Shown: positions 45,137 through 55,105 of the stretch, piece after piece
How the letters are laid out: every line of letters starts with the position of its first letter
How positions within the stretch are numbered: position 1 is the stretch's first letter
Source: Clostridium lentum
GTDB lineage: Bacteria; Bacillota; Clostridia; Clostridiales; Clostridiaceae
Length of the DNA: 64,000 nt
Assembly: GCF_014287815.1 (NCBI RefSeq)
Contig: NZ_JACOOQ010000003.1
Coordinates: 62,001-126,000 of the forward strand
Reading direction: 5' to 3'
Position numbers and translations under genes: made by a program
The notes under the pieces: generated by a model
What the model saw: only the letters and a program-made list of their open reading frames with translations
The model's database searches: none
What the model was told of the DNA's origin: nothing

Positions 45137-48100
45137 ATGAATTTAAAAAGTAAATATTTAATTATAATTTTAGCAGTAATTATTATTAAAATTAATTTCA
45201 GTATTAATGTTAAAGCTGAAGAATATAGCAGATTTAACAATATATCCATTGAAGATGGTTTGAGTCAAGCTACTGTTGAAACCATGATGCAGGATAGCAA
45301 AGGCTATATATGGCTAGGAACGAATGATGGGTTAGATAGATATAATGGATATACATTTAAAAAATATACATATGAAAAAGGGAAGAAAAATAGTTTAGTA
45401 AATGGTTATATTTTAGATATTAAAGAGGATGATGAAGGAAACATATGGGTTGCCACGGCAATAGGTATAAGTAAGATATATAATGATGGAGAAACGGTAC
45501 AGAATTATACCAGTGATAGCGAATCAGGTAATTTATCTGATGATAATACTTGTATCATTTTAATATCGAGTTCTAATAAAATTTATGTTGGAACAGCTGA
45601 AGGAATAAATTTATATGATAAAAAAACAGATAAATTTAATTTAATATATCCAGAATTAAAAGAAGAATATATCAATTCTTTAACAGAAGATAAGTATGGC
45701 AATATATGGGCTGGTACTGAAAATGGGTTATATAAGATAAATGTTGATACCAATGTTATTGAGAGATTTGAAAGTACTGATGATGTAAATACCATAAGTG
45801 AAAATTATATTTATAAGGTTTATTATGATGGAGATAAGCACATATGGATAGGAACTTATGATAATGGATTTTGTAAATTAAATATTGAAAATAATAAAGT
45901 AACTAGATATTCACTAACAAGAGAGGATGGCACAATAAGAGGAGCCTTTGTTAAAAACTTTTTGAAAGATAGTAAAGGAAATATGTGGATATGTACCGAT
46001 GAAGGTGTAGTATTATTTGAGGTAGATAAAAATATATTTACATGGTATGAAAACAAAGTTCATGATCCTCACAGTTTAATAGATAATAACACATTTTCTA
46101 TTTTAGAAGATTATAGTGGATTAATTTGGATTGGTACATATTCAGGAGTAAGTATTTTTGACCCATATAGCACCATAGGCCATTACAAGAATGATCCGTT
46201 TAATAGCAAAAGTATAAATGAAAAGGCTGTATTAGGAATTTATGAAGATGATGATGGACTGCTTTGGATAGGGACATCTTCCAGTGGAGTAAATATTTTA
46301 AATAAAGATAGAGACGTTATAGAATGCTTAACCACTGCTAATGGTTTAAGCAATAATAGAATAACAGATATAACTGGAGCTGGAGATTATATATTTATAG
46401 GTACTTATAATGGCTTAAATGTTGTAAATAGAATAACTGGTGAAATAGAGATTTATGATGAGGAAAATGGATTATACAGTAATATAGTGAAAAAGTTATT
46501 TTATGATGATTTAGGATACTTATATATAGGTAGTGCTTCAGGATTAGATGCTTTAAACTTAAATGATAGGTCAGTAATAAATTTAAATTATATATTAGAA
46601 GAAATTGGAATAAGCAGTAAAAATATTAGTGCAATATATAGGGACTCAAAGAGAAATTTTTGGCTTGGAACATTTGTAGATAACGGACTTATCAAGATTG
46701 ATGCAGATACAGGGATTATAAATGTATTTAAAAACAAGGAGAATGATAGTTTAAGTTTATCCGATAATACCATAAGGTGTATAGGAGAAAATTCAAAAGG
46801 TGAGATTTGGATTGGGACAAACTTTGGATTAAATAGGTATAATGAAAAAGATGATACATTTACTTCATATACTACTAAAGATGGCTTAGCCAATAATACA
46901 ATTTATGGTATATTATTTGATGATAAAGATAATCCATGGGTAAGTACAAATTTAGGTATAGCTAAAATTAATATAGATACTAATGTCATAAATAATTTAA
47001 ATATAACAGATGGTTTGCAAAGTAATGAGTTTAATGGCAATTCATATTTTAAAACAAAGAAAGGTGAATTTATTTTTGGAGGAATTAATGGTTTTAATTT
47101 ATTTATTCCTGATGAAGTTGTAATTAAAGGCCCAAACTTAAATATTGTTTTTGATGATTTTGAAGTTAATGGAAGTAGTAGAAAGAGTATAAATAATCAA
47201 GTCTTTAAGTTTTCAGAAAATAATATAAGAGTGAGTTTTTTCCTTCCAGATTATAAAAGTATGAGAAATATACAGTATTATTATACTTTAAATGAGGAAG
47301 AAGATGGTTGGATACCTCTTAGAAATAATTATGTTAATTTAGCTAATTTAGCACCAGGAAATTATGAATTAAAGGTAACAGCAAGGTCAGCAGATGGAAG
47401 TTACAGTGATACTCAGATAGCTCGATTCAAAATTAACCCACAAGTTTGGAAGAGTAAGGAAGCAATTTTAGTTTATATTATTATTATTATATTTTTTATT
47501 ATAAATAATAGAGTTAAAATAAAAAAATTAGATAAGATGGTTATGGAGAGAACTAAGCAATTACGTAATGAAATGGAAAAGAATACTGGATTACTTAACA
47601 AAGTTATAGATTTAGAAAGAAAAAAGAATAGTTATTTTGTAAATCTATCACATGAATTAAGAACTCCTTTAAATGTAATATATTCAACACAACAGCTTAT
47701 TATAGAATTGAATAAGAAAGGTATATTAAAGGAAAGACTTGATAACTATATGGATATTATAGGACGTAATAGCAAGCGATTATTGAAGATGATTAATGAT
47801 ATAATAGATACCTCAAAGATGGAAAGCGGATGTTATCATTTAAATATTACAGAAACGAATATTGTTTATTTAGTGGAAGAAAGTGTATTAACACTAAAAG
47901 ACTATATAGAAGGAAGAGGGGTTAATCTTATAGTAGATCCTGAAATGGAGGAAAAAACTATTAATTGTGACAATGATGCAATAGAGCGATGTATAATTAA
48001 TCTTGTAAGTAATGCAGCAAAATTTACCGAAGCAGGAGATAGTATAACTGTAAGGATAATAGAAGAAAAATCTCAAGTTAAAATTGAGGTTATTGATACA

Positions 48101-48307
48101 GGTATTGGTATTGCAGAGGAATATCATGAGACAATATTTAATAGATTTAATCAAATTATAGATGGTAATTCAGAAAAAAATGGCGGAAGTGGATTAGGAC
48201 TAACTATAACAAGACAAATAATTGAGTATCATAAGGGTAAAATATATGTAGAGAGTAAAATAGGAGAAGGTAGCAAGTTTACTATAATATTGCCTGATAA
48301 TTTTTAA
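45137..48307 (+). CDS. HTCS-like sensor histidine kinase with double propeller
   Basis: 1056 residues. A signal peptide is followed by about 14 repeats of the two-component-regulator propeller type, each near IWxGTxxGL (for example GYIWLGTNDGL, GNIWVATAIGI, GEIWIGTNFGL), enough for two seven-bladed propellers. Next come a Y_Y_Y domain (about 680-770), one membrane helix (about 775-795), HisKA with H839 in NLSHELRTPLN and an HATPase domain with GGSGLGLTITRQI. There is no receiver or DNA-binding domain, and no response regulator nearby. In Bacteroides similar sensors detect polysaccharide fragments. The start at 45137 gives a clean signal peptide, and the extended -10 at 45092-45099 leaves too little leader for the ATG at 45116. 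Confidence 0.88.
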   Translation: MNLKSKYLIIILAVIIIKINFSINVKAEEYSRFNNISIEDGLSQATVETMMQDSKGYIWLGTNDGLDRYNGYTFKKYTYEKGKKNSLVNGYILDIKEDDEGNIWVATAIGISKIYNDGETVQNYTSDSESGNLSDDNTCIILISSSNKIYVGTAEGINLYDKKTDKFNLIYPELKEEYINSLTEDKYGNIWAGTENGLYKINVDTNVIERFESTDDVNTISENYIYKVYYDGDKHIWIGTYDNGFCKLNIENNKVTRYSLTREDGTIRGAFVKNFLKDSKGNMWICTDEGVVLFEVDKNIFTWYENKVHDPHSLIDNNTFSILEDYSGLIWIGTYSGVSIFDPYSTIGHYKNDPFNSKSINEKAVLGIYEDDDGLLWIGTSSSGVNILNKDRDVIECLTTANGLSNNRITDITGAGDYIFIGTYNGLNVVNRITGEIEIYDEENGLYSNIVKKLFYDDLGYLYIGSASGLDALNLNDRSVINLNYILEEIGISSKNISAIYRDSKRNFWLGTFVDNGLIKIDADTGIINVFKNKENDSLSLSDNTIRCIGENSKGEIWIGTNFGLNRYNEKDDTFTSYTTKDGLANNTIYGILFDDKDNPWVSTNLGIAKINIDTNVINNLNITDGLQSNEFNGNSYFKTKKGEFIFGGINGFNLFIPDEVVIKGPNLNIVFDDFEVNGSSRKSINNQVFKFSENNIRVSFFLPDYKSMRNIQYYYTLNEEEDGWIPLRNNYVNLANLAPGNYELKVTARSADGSYSDTQIARFKINPQVWKSKEAILVYIIIIIFFIINNRVKIKKLDKMVMERTKQLRNEMEKNTGLLNKVIDLERKKNSYFVNLSHELRTPLNVIYSTQQLIIELNKKGILKERLDNYMDIIGRNSKRLLKMINDIIDTSKMESGCYHLNITETNIVYLVEESVLTLKDYIEGRGVNLIVDPEMEEKTINCDNDAIERCIINLVSNAAKFTEAGDSITVRIIEEKSQVKIEVIDTGIGIAEEYHETIFNRFNQIIDGNSEKNGGSGLGLTITRQIIEYHKGKIYVESKIGEGSKFTIILPDNF

Positions 48308-48507
48308 CAATTATATTTTTAGACTGATTAGTATAAAAATATAAAAAAGGCATATTTTTAGAACATAATTAAATATAATGGTCATAAAAGAAGAAATTTG
48401 CCCTAATATGAGGTTTGAAGAGTTTGGCTAAAAATTATACTATATATAAATAAAAAGGATTGGATAAATATTATTATATGACTTAAGATGAGAAAGGGGC
48501 AAACAAG

Positions 48508-50658
48508 GTGAATAATATTTTTAAAATTTACAAAGATGATATTAAAAAAATATTTACTAATTATGCAGCACTAATAGTATTTATAGCACTTTCTATATTA
48601 CCTTCTTTATATGCCTGGTTTAATATTAAGGCAAGTTGGGATCCATATGGTAAAGAAGCAACTAGTCAAATAAAAATAGGTGTAGTAAATAAGGATAAAG
48701 GTGCAGAGCTTAAAGGTGAATTTAAAAACATAGGAAATCAGATTATAGATCAGCTAAAAGAAAATGATGTCATGGGATGGCAATTTGTAAGTGAAAAAGA
48801 AGCTGTAAAAGCCGTTGAGGAAGGTAGTTATTATGCAATGATTACTATTCCAGAAGAATTTTCTGAAAATATATTATCATTAATAACTGATGATATTAAA
48901 AAAGGAAAAATTATTTATACTGTTAATGAAAAGGTAAATGCAATAGCGCCGAAGATTACTGTTAAAGGTGCAACAGCAGTACAAGAAAATGTTAATAAAA
49001 CAGTTATAGAAACGGTAAGTGATATAGTTCTTTCAACAGCGAAAGATTTAGGAATAGAAGTTGAAGGACAGCTACCTAAGTTAGATAATTTATATGATAA
49101 ACTTGTGGAAATTCAATCTAAATTTAAAGATTTATATGAAACAACAGATTTAGCTTATGATGGAGTAAATAAAGTAGCTGATTTAGTAACAAATCTTCAA
49201 AATGATATTCCATTAATTACTGATACTTTAAATAGTACAAAAGGATTAGCAACAAATTTAATTGATTTTATAACTACATCTCAAGGAGAGATAAATAATA
49301 TAGCACCAACAATTAAAACAGATATTGGTTTGGTAAAAGATTTAGCAGATGAAGTATCATCTTATGTAGATGTTGTTATTAATGCTATAAACACTGGTAG
49401 TGAAAATGCAAATGTATTGTTAGGAAACTTAAATACTAAAGTAAGTGGACTTAGAGATTATCTTACATCTATAAGAGTATTAGTAGAAAAAATAAATGGT
49501 CACTCACAAAATGGAGCATTATCAGATGTGCTTAATAATTTAATAACAGCTGAAAATACTTTAAATCAGCTATATAATGAAATTGAAAGTATAAAAAATT
49601 CACTAGCTAATGGAAACTTAATAGATACATCAAAACTTGAAAATGCAAAAACTGTATTAAATGATGTAAGTAATATTGCAGGAAATTTATATGAAAAATT
49701 TGATACAGAAATATTAGGAAATATAAATACAATATTAAATACAGCTAATGATAGTGCAAAAAGTGCATTAGAAATATTACAAAGAGCACAAGATAAGCTA
49801 CCAAAAGTAGAAGAAATATTGACAACTGTATCTGCTTTATGTAATAAAGGTAATGAAGGAATTAAATATGCAAAAGATAATCTTCCAAGAGCAGAAGAGA
49901 TTGTAAATGAGGTAACTTCTAATGTAGCTAAAATAAAAGATAGTAGCGATTTAAAAGATTTATTAAAACTAATAGCGAATAATGTTGAAGAGCGTTCTAA
50001 TTATCTGACTTCACCAGTAGAGTTAGAAGAAAATTCTTTATATCCTATGAGAAATTATGGTACTGCTATGACTCCATTTTATTCAGTATTATCTCTTTGG
50101 GTAGGTATGACTTTATTAGTGTCTATGTTTAGTGTTGAGGCACATGGTGAATATAATCATATGGAAGTGTACTTTGGAAAACTATTATTATTCCTTACAA
50201 TAGGAATGACACAAGCTTTAATAGTAGCATTAGGTGATTTATATTTATTAAAGATATATTGTGTAAATCCAGCATTATTTGTAACAGGAATTTTATTTAC
50301 TAGTATAACATTTGTAGCTATAGTTTATTCATTAGTATCTGTATTTGGTAATGTTGGTAAGGTAACTGCAATAATATTACTTGTTTTACAAGTTGCAGGT
50401 TCAGGAGGAACATTCCCTATACAACTTACACCTAAGTTCTTCCAGATAATAAATCCATTTTTACCATTTACTTATGCTATTTCATTTGCTAGAGAATCGA
50501 TAGGAGGAGTAGTTCAATCAGTACTTGTAAAAGATATAGTTATAATGTTAATTTATATAGTAGTAGCAATACTTATTTCAATATTCTTAAAGAAGCCAAT
50601 AAATAATCTTCTAAGTGGATTCACTAAAAAGTTCCATGAAAGTGGATTAGGAGAGTAG
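48508..50658 (+). CDS. YhgE/Pip-family membrane protein
   Basis: The 716-residue protein has the family layout: a cytoplasmic start and helix (about 18-38), then the extracytoplasmic YhgE N-terminal domain (KIGVVNKDKGAELKGEFKNIG...GSYYAMITIPEEFSENI). A long helical, coiled-coil-prone region runs to about 500, followed by five to six C-terminal helices of ABC-2 type (SGGTFPIQLTPKFFQIINPFLPFTYAI). Relatives include the phage infection protein of Lactococcus and type VII secretion components; the molecular role is unsettled. The GTG start follows AAAGGGG. It is monocistronic and ends at a strong terminator. Confidence 0.88.
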   Translation: MNNIFKIYKDDIKKIFTNYAALIVFIALSILPSLYAWFNIKASWDPYGKEATSQIKIGVVNKDKGAELKGEFKNIGNQIIDQLKENDVMGWQFVSEKEAVKAVEEGSYYAMITIPEEFSENILSLITDDIKKGKIIYTVNEKVNAIAPKITVKGATAVQENVNKTVIETVSDIVLSTAKDLGIEVEGQLPKLDNLYDKLVEIQSKFKDLYETTDLAYDGVNKVADLVTNLQNDIPLITDTLNSTKGLATNLIDFITTSQGEINNIAPTIKTDIGLVKDLADEVSSYVDVVINAINTGSENANVLLGNLNTKVSGLRDYLTSIRVLVEKINGHSQNGALSDVLNNLITAENTLNQLYNEIESIKNSLANGNLIDTSKLENAKTVLNDVSNIAGNLYEKFDTEILGNINTILNTANDSAKSALEILQRAQDKLPKVEEILTTVSALCNKGNEGIKYAKDNLPRAEEIVNEVTSNVAKIKDSSDLKDLLKLIANNVEERSNYLTSPVELEENSLYPMRNYGTAMTPFYSVLSLWVGMTLLVSMFSVEAHGEYNHMEVYFGKLLLFLTIGMTQALIVALGDLYLLKIYCVNPALFVTGILFTSITFVAIVYSLVSVFGNVGKVTAIILLVLQVAGSGGTFPIQLTPKFFQIINPFLPFTYAISFARESIGGVVQSVLVKDIVIMLIYIVVAILISIFLKKPINNLLSGFTKKFHESGLGE

Positions 50659-50680
50659 TAATAAATAGTAGTAAAAATAA

Positions 50681-50717
50681 AAGTGCTAGATACAAAATTG
50701 TGTATCTAGTGCTTTTT
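50681..50717 (+). terminator. terminator after YhgE/Pip gene
   Basis: A 14-bp stem AAGTGCTAGATACA / TGTATCTAGTGCTT with two G-T pairs, then a T-run. Confidence 0.88.
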
Positions 50718-50824
50718 TTATAAAATTAAGAATTAAATAATAAATTCCATGAAATGATAAAAGATATGGACAGGAATATGTTAAAATAAATTATAAGTAT
50801 ACTTTTGGAAGGGAGCTTTAATTC

Positions 50825-52582
50825 ATGAAAAAAAATGCTGCTCAAAGAGAGTTTAAAAAATTAAAGGGACAAATAGCTAATATTGAGGATATAATAAAGC
50901 ATTCTAAAGCAGGGGCTTTAGTAGAGCAGGAAACTGCACTTAGAAAGAAACTTAAAGCTTTAAAGGAAATGGAAAATCAAGGTTTTAGGGAATATAAAGA
51001 AGTAGTAATGAAATATGAAGAAGCTTTAGAAGAAGCATCTAAGAAACTCTTAGAAGATTATAATAGAAAAAATAAAACATCATTTGATTTTTATGATGTA
51101 ATTGCGGGAAATTATAATTCCTTTCTTAACTCTGGATTTATGACGGTACTTACTAAGCTTCATATTCCTAAAATAGTAGGTGAAGAATTTGAAAAGAATT
51201 TCCCAGAAAATCCAAAGGATGAGTATAAACTAGCAAGAGCAATAAAGAGAAAGGTTATAATTCATTTAGGTGATACCAATACCGGAAAGACTTATAATGC
51301 CATTGAGCGCTTAAAAAGTGCAAAGAAAGGAATATATCTATCACCACTTAGAATTCTTGCTCTAGAAAATTATGAAAAGCTTAATAATGAAGGTGTTCCT
51401 TGTGATTTAATCACTGGAGAGGAAGAAATAATAAATGAAAATTCTACTCATGTTTCATGCACTATTGAAAAAGCAAATTTAAATGAAGAATATGATATAG
51501 CTGTTATTGATGAAATACAGATGATTGGTGATAGTAGAAGAGGAATGGCTTGGAGTAGAGCTTTATTAGGGTTAAGATGTAAAGAGATACATGTATGTGG
51601 AGCTTTAAATACCAAAGAGTTATTAGAAAAAATCTTAACTGATTGTAATGATGATTATGAAATAAATGAATATACAAGAAATACTCCATTGGAAGTTGAA
51701 TATAAGAACTTTAGCTACAATGATACTAAAGAAGGAGATGCTATTGTGGTATTTTCTAAGAAGAGAGTTTTAGAAATAGCACAAAGCTATTCAGAGAAGG
51801 GTATTAAAGCAAGTATTATCTATGGAGATTTACCACCAGAAGTTAGAAAAATGCAGTATGCAGAATTCTTAAATAAAGAAACTAAAGTATTAATAACTAC
51901 TGATGCCATAGGAATGGGGGTAAATTTACCAATAAGAAGAATTATTTTTATGTCAGTTTCTAAATATGATGGAGAGGAAGTTAGAGAACTTACATCACAG
52001 GAAGTAAAACAAGTGGCAGGAAGAGCTGGAAGAAAGGGAATATATGATGTAGGTTATGTAGCAGCTGTAGGTGGAACACAAGATTTACTTAAAGAAAAGT
52101 TAGAGATGAAGGATAAGCCTATAGAAAAGGCTGTTATAGGCCCATCAGATGCCATATTAAAGATAAAGAACTTACCATTAAATCAAAAATTGGCATTATG
52201 GAAGGATAGAGAAGAAAGCTTAGATTATTATACAAAGATGGATATAAGTGAATATTTATTAATACTTGAGAGAATTAAAAAGTATAAGTTAAAGGAAGTA
52301 GATCAGTGGAATTTAATAAAAGTTCCTTTTGATGTGTCTAGAGATGATTTAATGGAATTATTCTTATTTTATGTAGATGAACTATTTGTATTAAAATACA
52401 AAGAATTAACAAAACCTCAATGTTTTGTAGGAAATTTAGATGATTTAGAAATATATTATCAGAAGATTAATATGTATTATTCATTTTCTAAGGTATTTAA
52501 TTTGGATTTTGATGTGGAATGGGTCTATAATGAAAGAAGGAGAGTAAGTGAAGACATAAATGATATTCTAGTAAGAATTTAA
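50825..52582 (+). CDS. Suv3-like DExH RNA helicase
   Basis: The 585-residue protein has an N-terminal coiled coil (about 1-90), then a helicase core with Walker A GDTNTGKT (149-156), motif Ia YLSPLRILALE, motif II DEIQM, VCGALN, motif V TDAIGMGVNLPI and motif VI QVAGRAGRKG. The LGDTNTGKT...SPLRLLALE...CTIE...DEIQM pattern is that of SUV3, the mitochondrial degradosome helicase, and its bacterial relatives. It should unwind RNA, possibly feeding exoribonucleases; the bacterial role is not established. A recognisable SUV3 C-terminal domain is not obvious. ATG follows GGAAGGGAG. It is a single gene. Confidence 0.85.
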   Translation: MKKNAAQREFKKLKGQIANIEDIIKHSKAGALVEQETALRKKLKALKEMENQGFREYKEVVMKYEEALEEASKKLLEDYNRKNKTSFDFYDVIAGNYNSFLNSGFMTVLTKLHIPKIVGEEFEKNFPENPKDEYKLARAIKRKVIIHLGDTNTGKTYNAIERLKSAKKGIYLSPLRILALENYEKLNNEGVPCDLITGEEEIINENSTHVSCTIEKANLNEEYDIAVIDEIQMIGDSRRGMAWSRALLGLRCKEIHVCGALNTKELLEKILTDCNDDYEINEYTRNTPLEVEYKNFSYNDTKEGDAIVVFSKKRVLEIAQSYSEKGIKASIIYGDLPPEVRKMQYAEFLNKETKVLITTDAIGMGVNLPIRRIIFMSVSKYDGEEVRELTSQEVKQVAGRAGRKGIYDVGYVAAVGGTQDLLKEKLEMKDKPIEKAVIGPSDAILKIKNLPLNQKLALWKDREESLDYYTKMDISEYLLILERIKKYKLKEVDQWNLIKVPFDVSRDDLMELFLFYVDELFVLKYKELTKPQCFVGNLDDLEIYYQKINMYYSFSKVFNLDFDVEWVYNERRRVSEDINDILVRI

Positions 52583-52595
52583 ATTAATTAAAAGT

Positions 52596-52637
52596 AAATG
52601 CATTAAGATACAATGATTTATCTTAATGCATTTTATT
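52596..52637 (+). terminator. terminator after Suv3-like helicase
   Basis: A stem of 14-15 bp (AAATGCATTAAGAT and complement) with a short loop, then TTTTATTTTT. It also sits at the end of the convergent DUF1450 gene. Confidence 0.88.
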
Positions 52638-52683
52638 TTTAAAATTACATTTTATATGTAAAATATTAAGTTTAGAATAATTA

Positions 52684-52869
52684 TTAGATTCTTTTTATAT
52701 AATCTAATAGTTCTTCTTCAGTTGAAGTTTCAATTAATTCGTCATTAATATAAGCAACAAATTTTTGTCCGCATTGACCGATGCATCCAACTTCAACATT
52801 TTCATCACCAACAATTGTTTTAATGGCATCGATATCAACATTAGAACAATATCTGCATATTCTTATCAT
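52684..52869 (-). CDS. DUF1450 small protein (YuzB-like)
   Basis: A 61-residue protein, MIRICRYCSNVD...VEVGCIGQCGQKF, matching the DUF1450/YuzB family with CxxC at the N-terminus and CxxxC in the middle. The fold resembles thioredoxin-like ferredoxins and may hold metal or a redox disulfide. The function is unknown. ATG at 52869 is chosen because AGGGGGTG lies directly before it and overlaps the alternative GTG start. It is a single gene. Confidence 0.8.
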   Translation of the reverse strand: MIRICRYCSNVDIDAIKTIVGDENVEVGCIGQCGQKFVAYINDELIETSTEEELLDYIKRI

Positions 52870-53004
52870 AGAAAGCACCCCCTAAATATTATTTTTCTTT
52901 AGTAATAATTTTTGCTTACTATATGCCTTAAGCAAGATTATATTATAACTAAATAAAAAAAAATTCAAGTGTTTTTTATGTGATAAATAAAAAAATGCTG
53001 AAAT

Positions 53005-54924
53005 TTATTCAGCAAGTTTTTCCCATTCTTCATAAAGAGATTCCAGCTTACTTTCAGCTGAGCGTATTTCTTTATTAACCCTATTGCTTTCTTCAGGGTT
53101 AGAATAGACGCTTTCTAGGCATAGTTGATTTTGAAGTTCTTCTAAAGTTTCTTCTAATTCGCTAATACTTTTTTCTATATTTTTAATTTGAAGTTTTAAT
53201 GCCTTTGCTTCTTTATCAGCTTCTCTTTTTTTCTTTTTTTCTTCTTTTATTTGTGTTTTTGTTTTACCAGCAGCTAATTCCTCGTATTTATGGAAGCGGT
53301 TGGGGTTTTCCTTCTTTTCTTGATAATAGCTATAATTACCAAGGTATTCAGTAATTCCACCTTCCGTAAGTTCTAAAATACGATTTATAACCTTATTTAA
53401 GAAATATCTATCATGAGATATGATCATTAATGTGCCATCATATTGAAGGATGGCATCTTCTAGTGCTTCTCTAGATAGTATATCTAAGTGATTTGTAGGT
53501 TCATCAAGTAAAAGCAAGTTTGACTTAGAAAGCATAAGTTTTAATAAGTTAATTCTACATTTTTCTCCACCACTTAATTTACTTATTTCTTTAAAAACAT
53601 CATCACCAGTGAATAAGAATGAGGCAAGTACACTTCTAAGCTTAGCTGTAGTCATATTAGGGAATTCATCCCAAACTTCATCTAAAATAGTTTTTGACAT
53701 GTCAAGACTAGACTGCTCTTGATCGTAATAACCTACATTTACATTGGTACCTAATACTTTTAATCCGCAATCAGGTTCAATTTTATCCATTATTATTTTA
53801 AATAATGTTGTTTTTCCTCTACCATTTTCACCTATTAAAGCTACTTTTTCTCCACGTTTTAAATCTAATGAAAGATTTGTAAAAAGCATCTTATCACTAT
53901 AGGATTTCTTCAAGTTTTCAATATGTAAAACATCATATCCGCTTTTAACTTGAGCTTCAAATTTTATCTTAGAGCTTTCTTTATCAGTAGGAGGAGCATC
54001 AATCTTATCCATTTTTTCTAGGGCTTTTTCTCTACTTTCTGCAGCTCTAATGCTTTTTTCACGATTGAAAGAACGGAATTTTTCAATTATAGCTTCCTGT
54101 CTTTTAATTTCTGCTTGTTGAAGATCATATGCTTTTTGTAAAGCTTCATATTTTTTCTTTCTTTGTTCAAGATATTTAGTATATGGAACATTATAAGTTT
54201 CAACGCTTCCACCGATTACTTCAAAAGTTTTATTTGTTACAGAATCAAGAAAGAATCTATCGTGGGAGATAACTAGCACAGTTCCTTTATAGCTTTTTAA
54301 GTATTCCTCTAACCAAGTTATTGCTTCTAAATCAAGATGGTTGGTAGGCTCATCAAGAAGTAGTATATCTGGTTTTCTTAAAAGAAGCTTACATAAAGCT
54401 ACTCTTGTTTTTTGGCCACCACTTAGAGTAGATATTTCTTTATCAAAAAGTTCTTCTACAAAACCAAGTCCATTTAACACTCTAGATATTTCACCTTTAT
54501 AAATATAACCACCTTTATGTGAATAGATGTCTTGAAGAGTAGTATAATCTTTTATTAATTTATCATGATAAGCTGCATTGCTAGCATCATAAGGCTCGTT
54601 CATTTTAACTTCTAAAGTAGCTAATCTATTTTCAATATTTAATAATTCTTCAAAGACAGATAAGGTTTCTTCATATATTGTTTTTGAAGAATCAAGAGAT
54701 AAATTTTGTGATAAGTATCCAAGATTACTGGTTTTATCTATAAATACTTCACCAGAATCTTGGGAAAGCTCTTTAGTTATTATTTTAAAAAGAGTTGATT
54801 TACCTTCGCCGTTTGGGCCTATTACACCAACTTTATCTCCTTCATTTATAGAGAATGTAATGTTTTTTAATATATCTCTAATACCATAACTTTTACATAT
54901 ATCTTTACAACTTAAAACTATCAT
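53005..54924 (-). CDS. ABC-F family ATPase (YdiF/Uup-like)
   Basis: 639 residues with two ABC domains and no membrane segments: Walker A GPNGEGKST and GENGRGKTT, signatures LSGGQKTR and LSGGEKCR, Walker B LLLDEPTNHLD twice. An interdomain linker with a basic coiled coil (about 240-300, the P-site tRNA interaction motif) precedes the second ABC domain, and the C-terminus is a coiled-coil ABC_tran_CTD (about 560-639). ABC-F proteins act on stalled or antibiotic-bound ribosomes. This layout resembles housekeeping YdiF rather than dedicated resistance proteins. ATG follows TGGAGGTTAAATATA. Confidence 0.9.
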   Translation of the reverse strand: MIVLSCKDICKSYGIRDILKNITFSINEGDKVGVIGPNGEGKSTLFKIITKELSQDSGEVFIDKTSNLGYLSQNLSLDSSKTIYEETLSVFEELLNIENRLATLEVKMNEPYDASNAAYHDKLIKDYTTLQDIYSHKGGYIYKGEISRVLNGLGFVEELFDKEISTLSGGQKTRVALCKLLLRKPDILLLDEPTNHLDLEAITWLEEYLKSYKGTVLVISHDRFFLDSVTNKTFEVIGGSVETYNVPYTKYLEQRKKKYEALQKAYDLQQAEIKRQEAIIEKFRSFNREKSIRAAESREKALEKMDKIDAPPTDKESSKIKFEAQVKSGYDVLHIENLKKSYSDKMLFTNLSLDLKRGEKVALIGENGRGKTTLFKIIMDKIEPDCGLKVLGTNVNVGYYDQEQSSLDMSKTILDEVWDEFPNMTTAKLRSVLASFLFTGDDVFKEISKLSGGEKCRINLLKLMLSKSNLLLLDEPTNHLDILSREALEDAILQYDGTLMIISHDRYFLNKVINRILELTEGGITEYLGNYSYYQEKKENPNRFHKYEELAAGKTKTQIKEEKKKKREADKEAKALKLQIKNIEKSISELEETLEELQNQLCLESVYSNPEESNRVNKEIRSAESKLESLYEEWEKLAE

Positions 54925-55051
54925 TATATTTAACCTCCATATTAAGTAGAGTCGTAATTATTATACTATAATAAGAAATTTAAAGCTATTGTAAAAGTAA
55001 AGTAATAATCTAAGGTGGAAAAATAATTAATGAATATTTATGAAAAATAAA

Positions 55052-55105
55052 ATTTAGGAACTGTGTTATTTGAATATTTAATTCAATTACAACAGTTCCT
55101 AAGTT
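55052..55105 (-). terminator. terminator of the DUF4397 operon
   Basis: On the minus strand AGGAACTGT pairs with ACAGTTCCT, extended by TGTAATTGAAT/ATTCAAATAACA, and a T-rich tail follows. It starts right at the DUF4397 stop codon. Confidence 0.75.

Noticed and set aside
48308..48507. Possible small gene between the sensor kinase and the YhgE/Pip gene
   Set aside because: Only a 17-codon frame without a good ribosome site; nothing recognisable.
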